From positions 1 to 46,457 of the forward strand of contig JAPLCG010000018.1 of NCBI GenBank assembly GCA_026392385.1: DNA of 46,457 bases. Reading direction: 5' to 3'. The DNA comes from Solirubrobacterales bacterium (GTDB lineage: Bacteria; Actinomycetota; Thermoleophilia; Solirubrobacterales; Solirubrobacteraceae). The notes under the pieces were generated by a model. That model searched no databases. It was not told the DNA's origin and worked only from the letters and a program-made list of their open reading frames with translations. Below are positions 27,732-36,476 of this stretch, in pieces. Every line of letters begins with the position of its first letter. Position 1 is the stretch's first letter. A program made the position numbers and the translations under genes.

Positions 27732-28880
27732 ATGAACTTCGACCTTTCAGACGAACACCGCCTGCTGCGCGACTCAGTCCGCGAATTCGCCGAGGGCGAA
27801 GTCGCACCGATCGCCGAGGAGATTGATCACAACAAGCGCTTCCCAATTGAGATCGTCAGGAAGATGTCCGACCTCGGCTGGATGGGCATCCCGTTCCCCG
27901 AGTCTGTTGGCGGCGGTGGCGGCGACTCGCTCGCCTATGCGATCGCCGTCGAGGAACTGACTCGGATCGACAGCTCGGTTGCGATCACGCTCTGCGCACA
28001 CACATCGCTTGGCACTCAGCCGATCTACCAGTTCGGCAGTGACGCGCAGAAGGCAGAGTGGCTGCCAAGGCTCTGCTCCGGTGAGCTGTTAGGCGCATTT
28101 GGGCTGACTGAGCCGGAGGCAGGATCGGACGCCGGCAACACCCAGACTCGGGCCGAGCTTGAAGATGGTGAGTGGGTAATCAACGGCGCGAAACAGTTCA
28201 TTACCAATGCAGGCACCGAGATCTCCGGCGTTGTTGCGATCACAGCAGTCACCGGCGAAGATGAACGCGGTCGCAAGGAGATCAGCAACATCCTCGTCCC
28301 AAACGGCACGCCCGGCTACGAACAGGGTAAGCAGTACGGCAAGATCGGATGGCACGCATCTGACACGCGTCCGCTGACATTCACCGACTGTCGTGTTCCA
28401 GAAGAGAACCTGCTTGGCCCGCGCGGAGCAGGCTTCAAGCAGTTCCTGCAGATTCTCGATATCGGGCGCATTGGTGTCGCCGCTATGGGCGTTGGCCTTG
28501 CCCAGGGCGCTCTCGACCTAGCGATCGCCTACGCGAACGAGCGCGTTGCATTCGGCCAGAAGATCGCCAAGTTCCAAGCTATCCAAGCGAAGATCGCGAA
28601 CATCTCAGCCGAGCTTGAAGGGGCTCGCTTGCTGACCTATAAGGCGGCACTTGAGAAGGATCAGGGGCGTGACTTCTCACTGACTGCAGCTCAGGCAAAG
28701 TTGAAGACAGGCCGCCTTGCCGTCTGGGCTGCCGAGGAGGCACTCCAAATCCACGGCGGTTACGGCTGGATCGACGAATATGCGATCTCACGGCTTTACC
28801 GCGACGCCAAGATCCTCACGATTGGCGAGGGGACCGATGAGGTTCAGCAGATGGTGATTGCTCGCAAACTTGGCTGCTGA
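27732..28880 (+). CDS. Acyl-CoA dehydrogenase, short/branched-chain type
   Basis: This is an ETF-linked flavoenzyme of 382 residues: MNFDLSDEHRLLRDSVREFAEGEVAPIAEEIDHNKRFP, AFGLTEPEAGSDAGNTQTRAELEDGEWVINGAKQFITNAG, GVGLAQGALDLAIAYANERVAFGQKIAKFQAIQ, LQIHGGYGWIDEYAISRLYRDAKILTIGEGTDEVQQMVIARKLG. The catalytic Glu is in the GEGTDEVQ segment (Gly replaces the usual Tyr before it). It is closest in style to butyryl/branched-chain dehydrogenases. It begins one base after pepA and ends convergent with meaB. Confidence 0.95.
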   Translation: MNFDLSDEHRLLRDSVREFAEGEVAPIAEEIDHNKRFPIEIVRKMSDLGWMGIPFPESVGGGGGDSLAYAIAVEELTRIDSSVAITLCAHTSLGTQPIYQFGSDAQKAEWLPRLCSGELLGAFGLTEPEAGSDAGNTQTRAELEDGEWVINGAKQFITNAGTEISGVVAITAVTGEDERGRKEISNILVPNGTPGYEQGKQYGKIGWHASDTRPLTFTDCRVPEENLLGPRGAGFKQFLQILDIGRIGVAAMGVGLAQGALDLAIAYANERVAFGQKIAKFQAIQAKIANISAELEGARLLTYKAALEKDQGRDFSLTAAQAKLKTGRLAVWAAEEALQIHGGYGWIDEYAISRLYRDAKILTIGEGTDEVQQMVIARKLGC

Positions 28881-28913
28881 GCCAGCGAAGCCAAGACCAG
28901 CCTTCAGACTTGC

Positions 28914-29873
28914 CTATGCGTCATTTCGGCTGGCGAGAATTTCTACGGCAGCAGCAGCAGGGTCAAGCTCTCGCGCGGCCACCCGGTTGAGCAGCTGCTC
29001 AAAGCCTGGATCAGATGCGATCGCGCTCTCAAGGTCACGGCGGAGGCGGCCGGTCGCAATCGAGAGAATCTCTGAACGGAGGTTGTGCCGACGTCGCTGC
29101 GCAAGTGTGCCATCGGCTTCCATAAACGCACGGTGCTCAGAGAGGCTGTCGAGCAGCTCTTCGACTCCCTCACCGCGCAGCGCCTCAGTCTTGATTATCG
29201 GTGGCACCCAACCATCCATTGGTCCGAGCGAGAGGACACTGCGAACCTCGCGAACCATCGTGTCTGTCATTGGGTGATCGCATTTGTTGATGACGATCAC
29301 ATCGGGAATCTCCATGACTCCGGCCTTCAAGGCTTGGATTGAGTCACCGGAACCGGGCATCAGAACAAGAACGACCGTGTCGGCATGGTCAATGATGTCG
29401 ACCTCAGCCTGCCCAACGCCAACCGTTTCAAGCAGCACGAGGTCTCGCCCCGAAGCATCAATCAGCAGCGCCGCCTGCAATGAGGCTTCGGACAGACCGC
29501 CAAGCGCGCCACGATTTGCCATTGAGCGGATAAACACGCCCGGATCAAGGAAGTGTTCAGTAAGGCGGATTCTGTCCCCCAAAAGTGCGCCGTGCGTAAA
29601 TGGCGACGAAGGGTCAATCGAAAGCACGCCAACGGTCTGATCCCGCTCACGTTCAATTCGGGTTATTGCACTGATCAGCGTGCTCTTCCCCGCACCCGGT
29701 GCACCAGTAAGCCCAACCATCCGCGCTCTACCTGTATGCGGATAGACCTCGCTGACAAGCGCCCAGCCCCTCGGGTCGTCATCCTCGACGAGCGAGATTG
29801 CGCGGGCGAGTGCGCGGCGGTCACCGGCCAACAGCCGTTCGGCAAGCCTTTCGTCTTTTGCGGCAACTCCCAT
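28914..29873 (-). CDS. meaB: MeaB-type GTPase chaperone for B12-dependent mutase
   Basis: This SIMIBI GTPase loads adenosylcobalamin into and protects the acyl-CoA mutase. The 319-residue protein has Walker A GLTGAPGAGKSTLISAI, the IDPSSPFTHGALLGDRIRL segment, IRSMANRGALGGLS, Walker B/switch LLETVGVGQAEVDI and the base-recognition NKCD. In MCM systems it pairs with the large subunit; in IcmF the same domain is fused. Its presence near the icmAB genes supports a complete mutase system. No clear RBS or -10 is visible at its ATG. Confidence 0.94.
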   Translation of the reverse strand: MGVAAKDERLAERLLAGDRRALARAISLVEDDDPRGWALVSEVYPHTGRARMVGLTGAPGAGKSTLISAITRIERERDQTVGVLSIDPSSPFTHGALLGDRIRLTEHFLDPGVFIRSMANRGALGGLSEASLQAALLIDASGRDLVLLETVGVGQAEVDIIDHADTVVLVLMPGSGDSIQALKAGVMEIPDVIVINKCDHPMTDTMVREVRSVLSLGPMDGWVPPIIKTEALRGEGVEELLDSLSEHRAFMEADGTLAQRRRHNLRSEILSIATGRLRRDLESAIASDPGFEQLLNRVAARELDPAAAAVEILASRNDA

Positions 29874-29937
29874 CGATCTTGGATCATCGCAGGAGCGGCA
29901 GCGATCCGGCTGAACTGCCCATAGTTGCCGACGGCTC

Positions 29938-29943
29938 TACGAT
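29938..29943 (+). promoter_or_regulatory. Leaderless -10 box for acyltransferase gene
   Basis: TACGAT ends 8 bases before the ATG at 29952, between the divergent meaB and acyltransferase genes. Confidence 0.5.
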
Positions 29944-29951
29944 CTCCGGTT

Positions 29952-30632
29952 ATGGAATCGCAGCACGAGTCAGACGGCAGCACCGCTGATCGCTCCGGGC
30001 TGCGACCGCCACCCGCGCCACTCCACGGTGGGCCACTGGCACTCTTCACGCATATGCGCCGCAAGCAGATGCTGACGCCGGAGTACGCGAAGTTGATTGT
30101 TCGGTTTGTTTGGCTAAAGCTCCGCTGGGGCAAGCGCCTTAGGACCGATGGACTTGTATTCGTCGCCCCGGGTGTGACCTTTGAGATCGGCCGCGACGCA
30201 ACCCTGACTCTCGGTCGCTGGTCATGGATTGGTCACGGCTGCAAATTCCGCGTCCATGAGGGCGAGGTTGAAATTGGCGCCAAGACCGTCCTAGGCCAGG
30301 AGTGCACGATCACTGCCTTCCAACACATTTCGATCGGTCGTGAATGCATCCTCGCCGACCGGGTGATGCTGATCGACTTTGACCATGGTGTCGTCGAAGT
30401 TGAGCGACCAATCCGCGAGCAGGGCATCTACAAGCGGGATGTGCGCGTCGGCCACAACTGCTGGATTGGCTATGGGGCGTGCATGCTGCGCGGCGTAAGC
30501 GTTGGCGACAACGCGATCGTTGGCACAAGCGCAGTGGTTACAAAGGACGTCCCCGACAACGCGATCGTTGGCGGCTCGCCAGCTCGCGTATTGAGAATGC
30601 GAGAGACGCCCACCCAGATGCGCTGGCGCTAA
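29952..30632 (+). CDS. Left-handed beta-helix acyltransferase (hexapeptide repeat family)
   Basis: This is a probable O-acetyltransferase of 226 residues. After a charged N-terminus it has hexapeptide repeats forming a left-handed beta-helix: DATLTLGRWSWIGHGCKFRVHEGEVEIGAKTVLGQECTITAFQHISIGRECILADRV, then DFDHG and the terminal VRVGHNCWIGYGACMLRGVSVGDNAIVGTSAVVTKDVPDNAIVGGSPARVLR. The histidine in IDFDHGV is the likely catalytic base. The substrate is unknown; in mycobacteria a similar protein (Rv3034c) lies in the methylglucose lipopolysaccharide locus, and the glucan genes here are 1.5 kb away. The antiporter gene begins immediately after its stop. Confidence 0.85.
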   Translation: MESQHESDGSTADRSGLRPPPAPLHGGPLALFTHMRRKQMLTPEYAKLIVRFVWLKLRWGKRLRTDGLVFVAPGVTFEIGRDATLTLGRWSWIGHGCKFRVHEGEVEIGAKTVLGQECTITAFQHISIGRECILADRVMLIDFDHGVVEVERPIREQGIYKRDVRVGHNCWIGYGACMLRGVSVGDNAIVGTSAVVTKDVPDNAIVGGSPARVLRMRETPTQMRWR

Positions 30633-32129
30633 ATGTCTCCCGGCGAAAAGGCATTGGTCGCCGGCATTCTGCTGGCCAGTGCGGTGGTCGCATCACGGCT
30701 CGCCAACCGACTTAGCGTTCCCGCATTGCTGCTGTTCCTAGCTATCGGAATGGTGATCGGCTCCGACGCGATCGGCTGGGTCAACTTCTCCGATTATGGG
30801 CTTGCCAAGACCTTCGGAATCTTCGCGCTGGCGTTGATTCTGTTTGACGGTGGCCTGCGAGCCGGCTGGCCAGAGATCCGGCCGGTCGTAGGAATATCCG
30901 TCAGCCTCGCAGTCATTGGCACGATTGTGTCGGCGGCAATTACCGGCATTGTAGCTGCCCCCCTGCTGGGAATCTCCACCCTTGAGGGGCTACTGCTTGG
31001 CGCCGTGCTCTCTCCGACCGATGGTGCTGCAGTCTTTGCACTGCTGCGCGGATCGCGTCTCAAACACAGCGTTGAACGAGCCTTGGAAGGCGAATCGGGA
31101 TTCAACGATCCAATCGCAGTCCTGCTCGTCATCTTGCTGATTGAGGCGATCACCAACGCACACAACTCGGCGGGCGATATCGCATTGACAGTCTTCAACG
31201 AGATTGGCTTTGGAATCGCCTTCGGCGTACTGATTGGGATTGCTGCCGTCGCAATTCTCAAACGCCTCCACCTCGATTCCTCCGGCCTCTACCCAGTCGC
31301 GACAATCGCCTTCGCGGCGATCAGCTTTGGCGCCGCCGATGCGCTCGGAGGGTCAGGCTTCCTAGCCATTTATCTGACCGGCTTAATCATCGGCGGCAAG
31401 CCGATCCCTGCAAGACGGACGGTTGAAGCATTCCATGATGGCCTCGCCTGGTTGGCACAGGTCGCCCTATTCATGACGCTTGGCTTGCTGGTCTTCCCAA
31501 GCCATTTCGACAGCGTCGCGCTTGAGGGCACAGCGATTGCGCTCGTGCTTGCGCTGGTTGCTCGGCCAGTCGCAACTGCGATCGCCTGTCTGCCATTCCG
31601 GCTGCCATGGCGCGAAGTGGTGCTGATCGGCTGGGCCGGATTAAGGGGTGCCGTGCCAGTCGTGCTGGCAACCTTTGTTGTCGTTGGACATGTGCCAGAC
31701 GCGCAGAACGTCTTTGACATTGTCTTCTTTGCAGTCGTCGTTTCGACCCTGCTGCAGGGCGCCACAGTTAAACCGCTCGCCAAGCGGCTTGGCCTGACAA
31801 AGGATGAACCGCCTCCAGTTGCATCGCTGCGGTCAACGGCGGCGCTTGAACGGATGGGCGCAAGGGTTCTGCAGTTCAGCGTCAAGCAGGGTGATGCAAT
31901 TGTCGGCGAGCGCATCCGCGACCTTGGACTGCCACGCGAAACGCTCGTCAACCTGATCGTTCGTGATGGCTCAGCGCTGCCGCCACGGGGATCAACCGTC
32001 GTTGAGGCCGGCGACGAGCTGCGCGTGATGATGCGAGAGGAGTCGGAGGATGAGGTTGCAGCTGTCTTTACTCGCTGGCGCACAGGCCTAGTCGCCGACA
32101 CTTCGGCAACGCGCACCCACCCGCTCTAG
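30633..32129 (+). CDS. CPA1-type K+/H+ or Na+/H+ antiporter with RCK C-terminal domain
   Basis: This is a membrane antiporter of 498 residues, NhaP2/CvrA-like. About 12 membrane helices occupy residues 1-385, with the ion-binding ND pair in LEGESGFNDPIAVLLVILL and SPTDGAAVFALLRG, plus GWAGLRGAVPVVLATFVV. Residues about 405-485 form an RCK_C/TrkA-C regulatory domain (FSVKQGDAIVGERIRDLGLPRETLVNLIVRDGSALPPRGSTVVEAGDELRVMM). This arrangement is typical of K+/H+ antiporters. Its ATG directly abuts the acyltransferase stop. Confidence 0.93.
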   Translation: MSPGEKALVAGILLASAVVASRLANRLSVPALLLFLAIGMVIGSDAIGWVNFSDYGLAKTFGIFALALILFDGGLRAGWPEIRPVVGISVSLAVIGTIVSAAITGIVAAPLLGISTLEGLLLGAVLSPTDGAAVFALLRGSRLKHSVERALEGESGFNDPIAVLLVILLIEAITNAHNSAGDIALTVFNEIGFGIAFGVLIGIAAVAILKRLHLDSSGLYPVATIAFAAISFGAADALGGSGFLAIYLTGLIIGGKPIPARRTVEAFHDGLAWLAQVALFMTLGLLVFPSHFDSVALEGTAIALVLALVARPVATAIACLPFRLPWREVVLIGWAGLRGAVPVVLATFVVVGHVPDAQNVFDIVFFAVVVSTLLQGATVKPLAKRLGLTKDEPPPVASLRSTAALERMGARVLQFSVKQGDAIVGERIRDLGLPRETLVNLIVRDGSALPPRGSTVVEAGDELRVMMREESEDEVAAVFTRWRTGLVADTSATRTHPL

Positions 32130-32136
32130 GCGACGG

Positions 32137-33342
32137 TTAGGCGCTTGTCTTGGCTTCAGAGCCAAGAACATCCGAATAGAGCTGCGCGGTTGACCGCGCA
32201 ACGTCAGCCCAATCGAATGAGAGCACGTGCTCGGAGGCCTCAGCTACCAGCCGGTCACGCAGAACGTCGTCGCTAAGCAGACGCTCGATCATGATCGCCA
32301 AGTGCTCTGCATCACCACCGTTAAAGCGCAGCCCGACTCTCTCCCCCTCAGGCACAACCTCACGCAGACCTCCAGTGTCAGCGACGATAGTTGGGCAACC
32401 CGAGGCCATCGCCTCAAGCGCAACTAGACCGAATGGTTCATAGAGACTTGGGACAACTGTCAGATCAGCGATCCGATAGAGCGAATGGAGTTTGTCGTCG
32501 CCGATCCAACCGAGGAATGTCCCGTGGTCGTCCAAGCCAAGTTCAGTTGCCTGCGCCTTCAGGTCAGCCTCTGCAGTTCCTGATCCGGCAATCAGGAAGC
32601 GGACGTTGCCGAGCGTTTCGATGATCCCTGGCAAGGCCTCCAGTGCGAGGTGGAAACCCTTTTCGTAGACGAGCCTGCCGACGAGCAGGATGAGACGCTC
32701 GTCAGGCGCGGCGAATTCAGCACGCAGCGTCTCGAGATCATCGGCAGGGACAAGGTCGATCGGGTCAATCCCGTTCGGGATCACTTCAACATGGCCCTCG
32801 TCAAGCGAGTAGATGTCGCTGATGTGGTCGCGCATGTAGGCCGAGCAAGCGATCACACGGTCGGCGCGATTCGTCATCCAGTTTTCAACACCATGTATGT
32901 GGGACTGCGGGTGTTCCTTGACCCAGCCTTGGTGGCGGCCGTATTCAGTCGCATGAACCGTCACAACAAGTGGGCAGCGGAAGCGGTTGGCGAGGTGGTC
33001 ACCAGCGACTGCAACCAGCCAGTCGTGACCGTGGACAAGATCGAAGTGCCAGCGATCGCCGAGTTCAACGCCGGCGGCCAGTAGGTCAGCGTTCATGTGT
33101 TCAACCCATGCGATGAACTCACCGAGCTCAGTCGGCCGCCGCGGCTCGCGAACTCGATGCACGAATACGCCGTCGAGCTCCTCTTCCGCAGGCGAGACGT
33201 CATCACCACGCGTCAGCACATGGACCTCGGCGCTACCAGTCGCAACCAGCTGCTCAGCCAGCTTTCGCACATGGCGGGCAAGCCCACCCTCAACGATCGG
33301 TGGGTACTCCCAGGAGAGGATCAGTACGCGTGGTTTTGTCAT
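32137..33342 (-). CDS. GT4 alpha-1,4-glucosyltransferase (glycogen-synthase-like, Rv3032-like)
   Basis: This is a retaining GT-B glycosyltransferase of 401 residues. It opens RVLILSWEYPPIVEGGLARHVRKLAEQL (nucleotide-sugar glycine loop), contains HGHDWLVAVAGDHL, VIPNGIDPIDLVPADD, LILLVGRLVYEKGFHLALEALP and the E-x7-E donor motif in YEPFGLVALEAMASGCPTIVADTGGL. Length and neighbours match Rv3032, the mycobacterial elongating alpha-1,4-glucosyltransferase for methylglucose lipopolysaccharide and glycogen-like glucan. It overlaps the GH57 gene by 4 bases. Assignment of the exact product is inference. Confidence 0.9.
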   Translation of the reverse strand: MTKPRVLILSWEYPPIVEGGLARHVRKLAEQLVATGSAEVHVLTRGDDVSPAEEELDGVFVHRVREPRRPTELGEFIAWVEHMNADLLAAGVELGDRWHFDLVHGHDWLVAVAGDHLANRFRCPLVVTVHATEYGRHQGWVKEHPQSHIHGVENWMTNRADRVIACSAYMRDHISDIYSLDEGHVEVIPNGIDPIDLVPADDLETLRAEFAAPDERLILLVGRLVYEKGFHLALEALPGIIETLGNVRFLIAGSGTAEADLKAQATELGLDDHGTFLGWIGDDKLHSLYRIADLTVVPSLYEPFGLVALEAMASGCPTIVADTGGLREVVPEGERVGLRFNGGDAEHLAIMIERLLSDDVLRDRLVAEASEHVLSFDWADVARSTAQLYSDVLGSEAKTSA

Positions 33343-34745
33343 GGGCTAAACAGCGCCGCTTCCTGAAGGTCGGGGGCCAACGAGGACAGCAGGTCAGCTC
33401 CAGCCGATTCTAGCTGGCCGAGGCATCCCGCCAAGTGCGCATTGGCCCGCTCGTTTGGATATTCCCCGCAGCTCTCAGCGTCGGCCAGGAAAGCCCAGTC
33501 GGAGGCCTGCAATGCCAACAGTGAACGCAGCGCCTCAGGCCCCGCACCGGAATGGCGCAGGAAAAGCTCGGCGGCGCGAATCCTCACCGGGTACTCAGCG
33601 ACCTTCGGTGATGACCAAGTTTCAAGCGTTCTTGAGCGACCCCAGCTAGTAGCCGCTGGGAGTGGGTTCGGTACGGCAGTCGGTTTACGACCTGCCAGCG
33701 CCTGATCAAGTTGCTCAATAACTAGCCCCCGCTCCGATGCTTCAGCGACGACCGCTGCCAACCAATCAACACCCTCGTGCCACCAATGACCGAATAGTTC
33801 CGTGTCAACTGCAAAAACTGCAAGTGGATCGGCCACTGAGCCTTTCACCTCATTCAGCCGTTCGATAACCGCAGATACAAATGCTGCTGCATCACGTTTG
33901 ACAATCTCGCTGGCCCGCTGCTCGTCATAAGGCTCGCCGTCATTTGCCCATGCCCGGTGATGATGAGTTGTAAGACCATGGTGGTTTCGATAGCCCGGGT
34001 CCGACGGATAGCCATCGCTGGCCCAGACGAGGTCAACCAGCTGGCGGTCAAGTGGCGCAAAGACAAGGCCCTCCGGAGAACGGTGCGGAGTTAAGTTCTC
34101 AGGCCTGCCAAGGCCAAGAACGTCTGTCCAGTCAACAACCGTTGACCGGACACCGGACTCAACCAACACCCGGTCGAGCCAGGGAGAATGAGCGCACTCA
34201 GGAAGCCAGAAGCCACCTCCCCAGTACCCAAATCGTCGCCGCTGCGAGGCAATGCCTGTCTGAACTTGAAGTCGAACGGCAGCGTCAACTGCGGCTAACG
34301 GTAAGAGCTGGTGGGTAGCCGCGGAAGTCCAGCTTGCGTGCTGAGCAAGTGCGCCGACTAGATCACCGTCAATCTCTCGCCACCGCTCGGCGGCCGAGGC
34401 ATAGCGCGCTGCAGAGAGATCGATCTGAGCGGCCTCGGCAACCCGTCCGTCAGCAGCGAGCTCAGCAGCATCAAGCCGATGCGTTTCGGGACGAAGCTCC
34501 TCGAGAAACACCCTGCATAGCTCTCGAGTCTGCGGAGCTTCGAGCTGATCGGCCAAGACCGGTGTAATTGACAGCGTCAGTGGCGCGCCACCATCAAGCA
34601 GGTCAAGAATTGGCAGATAGGAGGTTGCCACCGCTTCCCAGAGCCACTCCTCACCAAACGGCCAGCTGCCGTGTCCAAGCACGAACGGCATATGCGTATG
34701 CAGGACAATCGCCAGCGAACCGTCGCGACGACGGCCAGGGCTCAT
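33339..34745 (-). CDS. GH57 family 1,4-alpha-glucan branching enzyme (Rv3031-like)
   Basis: This cytosolic glycoside hydrolase family 57 protein of 468 residues is predicted to make alpha-1,6 branches. Motifs: IVLHTHMPFVLGHG near the start, the catalytic nucleophile E183 in GGGFWLPECAHSPWLDRVL, the loop GYPSDPGYRNHH that in characterised branching enzymes carries a needed Tyr, and the acid D314 in FAVDTELFGHWWHEG. The C-terminal helical domain is shorter than in many homologues. The gene sits between the methyltransferase and the GT4 gene with 4-base overlaps on both sides, the same order as Rv3030-Rv3031-Rv3032. Confidence 0.88.
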   Translation of the reverse strand: MSPGRRRDGSLAIVLHTHMPFVLGHGSWPFGEEWLWEAVATSYLPILDLLDGGAPLTLSITPVLADQLEAPQTRELCRVFLEELRPETHRLDAAELAADGRVAEAAQIDLSAARYASAAERWREIDGDLVGALAQHASWTSAATHQLLPLAAVDAAVRLQVQTGIASQRRRFGYWGGGFWLPECAHSPWLDRVLVESGVRSTVVDWTDVLGLGRPENLTPHRSPEGLVFAPLDRQLVDLVWASDGYPSDPGYRNHHGLTTHHHRAWANDGEPYDEQRASEIVKRDAAAFVSAVIERLNEVKGSVADPLAVFAVDTELFGHWWHEGVDWLAAVVAEASERGLVIEQLDQALAGRKPTAVPNPLPAATSWGRSRTLETWSSPKVAEYPVRIRAAELFLRHSGAGPEALRSLLALQASDWAFLADAESCGEYPNERANAHLAGCLGQLESAGADLLSSLAPDLQEAALFSP

Positions 34746-35500
34746 GTTCGGCAGACGGCGAGAAGATCCAACGAAGTATCCAAATCACGGCGCCGCAGCG
34801 TGAAGTCACTTGACTGGATTGCCGGAACGAATCGCTCGTAGAAGGGCCCAGTAATTCGAAGGCGAGGATGTACATGATCCCAGCCGAGCCGCAGAGCAAC
34901 CTCATGCGCACGCAACATGCGGGAGTGGAAAAGCCCCAAGACCTCAACCTGGGGGAAGTGTCGGCGGCAAAGCTCCGCGTATTCACCAGGTTTGTACTCG
35001 CGTAGGTGGAACGGATTGTCTGACCGCTCCTTCCCCTCCGGCGCCAGCGTCAGGACATTCGGCGTCGATACATAGGCAACTCCTCCAGGTCGCAGGTTCG
35101 AACGGATTTGGTCAAGGATTGAGTCCGGATCCTCAACATGCTCAATCGTTTGAAGAAACACTGCGGCGTCAACCTCACCATCAAAAGTCTCTACAAGCGT
35201 GCGCTCAAATGTGATGTTTGGTCGCGTGTAACGGAGCCGGGCATGTTCAAAGGTCTCAGGGTTCGCCTCAACACCAATTACCGACTTCGCAGTGCGGGCT
35301 AGGACCTCGGTGCCATACCCCTCACCGCAGGCGAGGTCAACAACATCTACGCCAGCAACGCGCGCAGCTATCCACTCGTAGACGGCGAGATGACGGCGGT
35401 ACCAGTAGTTCTCCTCAGGGACATCGGGCAGGGTACGCTCGCCTGTAAGTGCAAGCGGCGGGACTCCCGGTGGTTGATTCTCTTGGAGATACTCAGACAC
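34742..35500 (-). CDS. Class I SAM-dependent methyltransferase (Rv3030-like)
   Basis: This is a methyltransferase of 252 residues. It shows LTGERTLPDVPEENYWYRRHLAVYEWIAARV, SAM motif I VVDLACGEGYGTEVLA, IEHVEDPDSILDQIRSNLRPGG, STPNVLTLAPEGKERSDNPFHLREYKPGEY and a C-terminal TSLDLLAVC. From memory these features closely resemble Rv3030, the proposed sugar O-methyltransferase of methylglucose lipopolysaccharide synthesis. I start at GTG 35500, which has TACTCT 8 bases upstream; the ORF-track start at 35596 would run into the divergent gene. It heads the methyltransferase-GH57-GT4 operon. Confidence 0.87.
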   Translation of the reverse strand: MSEYLQENQPPGVPPLALTGERTLPDVPEENYWYRRHLAVYEWIAARVAGVDVVDLACGEGYGTEVLARTAKSVIGVEANPETFEHARLRYTRPNITFERTLVETFDGEVDAAVFLQTIEHVEDPDSILDQIRSNLRPGGVAYVSTPNVLTLAPEGKERSDNPFHLREYKPGEYAELCRRHFPQVEVLGLFHSRMLRAHEVALRLGWDHVHPRLRITGPFYERFVPAIQSSDFTLRRRDLDTSLDLLAVCRT

Positions 35501-35508
35501 TGTCTGTG

Positions 35509-35514
35509 AGAGTA
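35509..35514 (-). promoter_or_regulatory. Leaderless -10 box for Rv3030-like methyltransferase operon
   Basis: TACTCT on the minus strand ends 8 bases before GTG 35500. Its last two bases (TA on the plus strand, 35513-35514) are shared with the opposing -10 box of the divergent methyltransferase. Confidence 0.55.
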
Positions 35515-35518
35515 GAGT
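35513..35518 (+). promoter_or_regulatory. Leaderless -10 box for divergent methyltransferase
   Basis: TAGAGT ends 9 bases before the ATG at 35528. It overlaps by two bases the minus-strand -10 box at 35509-35514, so the two promoters cannot be occupied at once. Confidence 0.5.
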
Positions 35519-35527
35519 TCCCGAGCG

Positions 35528-36442
35528 ATGAGCGCCCCTCAGACCGATGACGAGATCCGCGAAGTTAATGAGCGCTACCACGATGTAGCGGCTCAATCCT
35601 ACGATTCAAAGTGGGGGATTGACTTCGGCCCTGACGGCTTATCTCAAGTCACTGGGAAGCTGGAAAAGATGCTTGGCAGGCCGCTGCCACCCCTCGGCCG
35701 CATCGTGGAGATCGGCTCCGGCACCGGATACTTCTCGCTAAATCTGCTGCTTGGAGGTGCATGCGACTCGGCTGTTTGCACGGACATTTCGCCGGGAATG
35801 CTGAAGTCACTGAAGGGGAACGCCAAACGATTGGGCTTGAAGGTCGAGACCCACGCCTGCGACGCGGCATCTCTACCACTCGCTGACGGATCAGTTGACA
35901 CGGTGATTGGTCACGCAGTCCTTCACCACCTCCCTGATCTCGAAGCAGCTTTCGCCGAGTTCAATCGAGTGTTAGCTCCGGGCGGCATCGTCGTGTTCGC
36001 GGGTGAGCCATCGCGGCTTGGCGATCAAATTGCACGCCTGCCAAAGGGTGCAGCTAAGACAATTGCTCCTGCCTGGCGGGCAGCGATGCGAGCTGGGCCT
36101 GCACCAGCCGCCCACGAGGACGGCTCAGGTTGCGAACAGGACCATTCGCTCGAGCAGTACGTGGATATTCACGCCTTCGATCCATCGGCGCTGAGGGTCG
36201 CTGCTTCATCTGCAGGATTTGACGACATCAATGTTGTTGGCGAAGAGTTGCTGGCCAACTGGTTTGGCTGGACGAACCGCGTGCTCGAGGCAACAGCCAA
36301 CCCCGACGATGTACCTATGGCCTGGCGCAAGTATGCATATCGCGGCTACCTCGCTCTGCAGCGTGTTGACCGCAGCCTGCTTGAAGGGCGCCTGCCTCCT
36401 GCGATCTTCTACAACCTGATGATTGCTGCTCGCAAACCCTGA
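35528..36442 (+). CDS. Class I SAM-dependent methyltransferase
   Basis: This is a methyltransferase of 304 residues with motif I IVEIGSGTGYFSLNLLLGG, acidic motif VCTDISPGMLKSLKGNAKRLG, DAASLPLADGSVDTVIGHAVLHHLPDLEAAFAEFNRVLAPGGIVVFAGEPSR. Residues after about 170 form a helical C-terminal region I do not recognise, ending YRGYLALQRVDRSLLEGRLPPAIFYNLMIAARKP. The substrate is unknown. It is divergent from the Rv3030-like gene with overlapping promoters, which hints at a shared pathway; a second methyltransferase (Rv3037c) also lies near the mycobacterial locus, but I cannot claim orthology. Confidence 0.85.
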   Translation: MSAPQTDDEIREVNERYHDVAAQSYDSKWGIDFGPDGLSQVTGKLEKMLGRPLPPLGRIVEIGSGTGYFSLNLLLGGACDSAVCTDISPGMLKSLKGNAKRLGLKVETHACDAASLPLADGSVDTVIGHAVLHHLPDLEAAFAEFNRVLAPGGIVVFAGEPSRLGDQIARLPKGAAKTIAPAWRAAMRAGPAPAAHEDGSGCEQDHSLEQYVDIHAFDPSALRVAASSAGFDDINVVGEELLANWFGWTNRVLEATANPDDVPMAWRKYAYRGYLALQRVDRSLLEGRLPPAIFYNLMIAARKP

Positions 36443-36476
36443 TTCTCTAGCTGTTTGGCTCTCAAACTCGTTAGCT

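Noticed and set aside
31370-32116. 248-codon open frame on the minus strand
   Set aside because: It is antisense to the antiporter's second half and is Ser/Thr/Arg-rich with no motif.
35501-35596. Extended start of the Rv3030-like methyltransferase
   Set aside because: It would run across the divergent gene's start; GTG 35500 has a leaderless -10 box.
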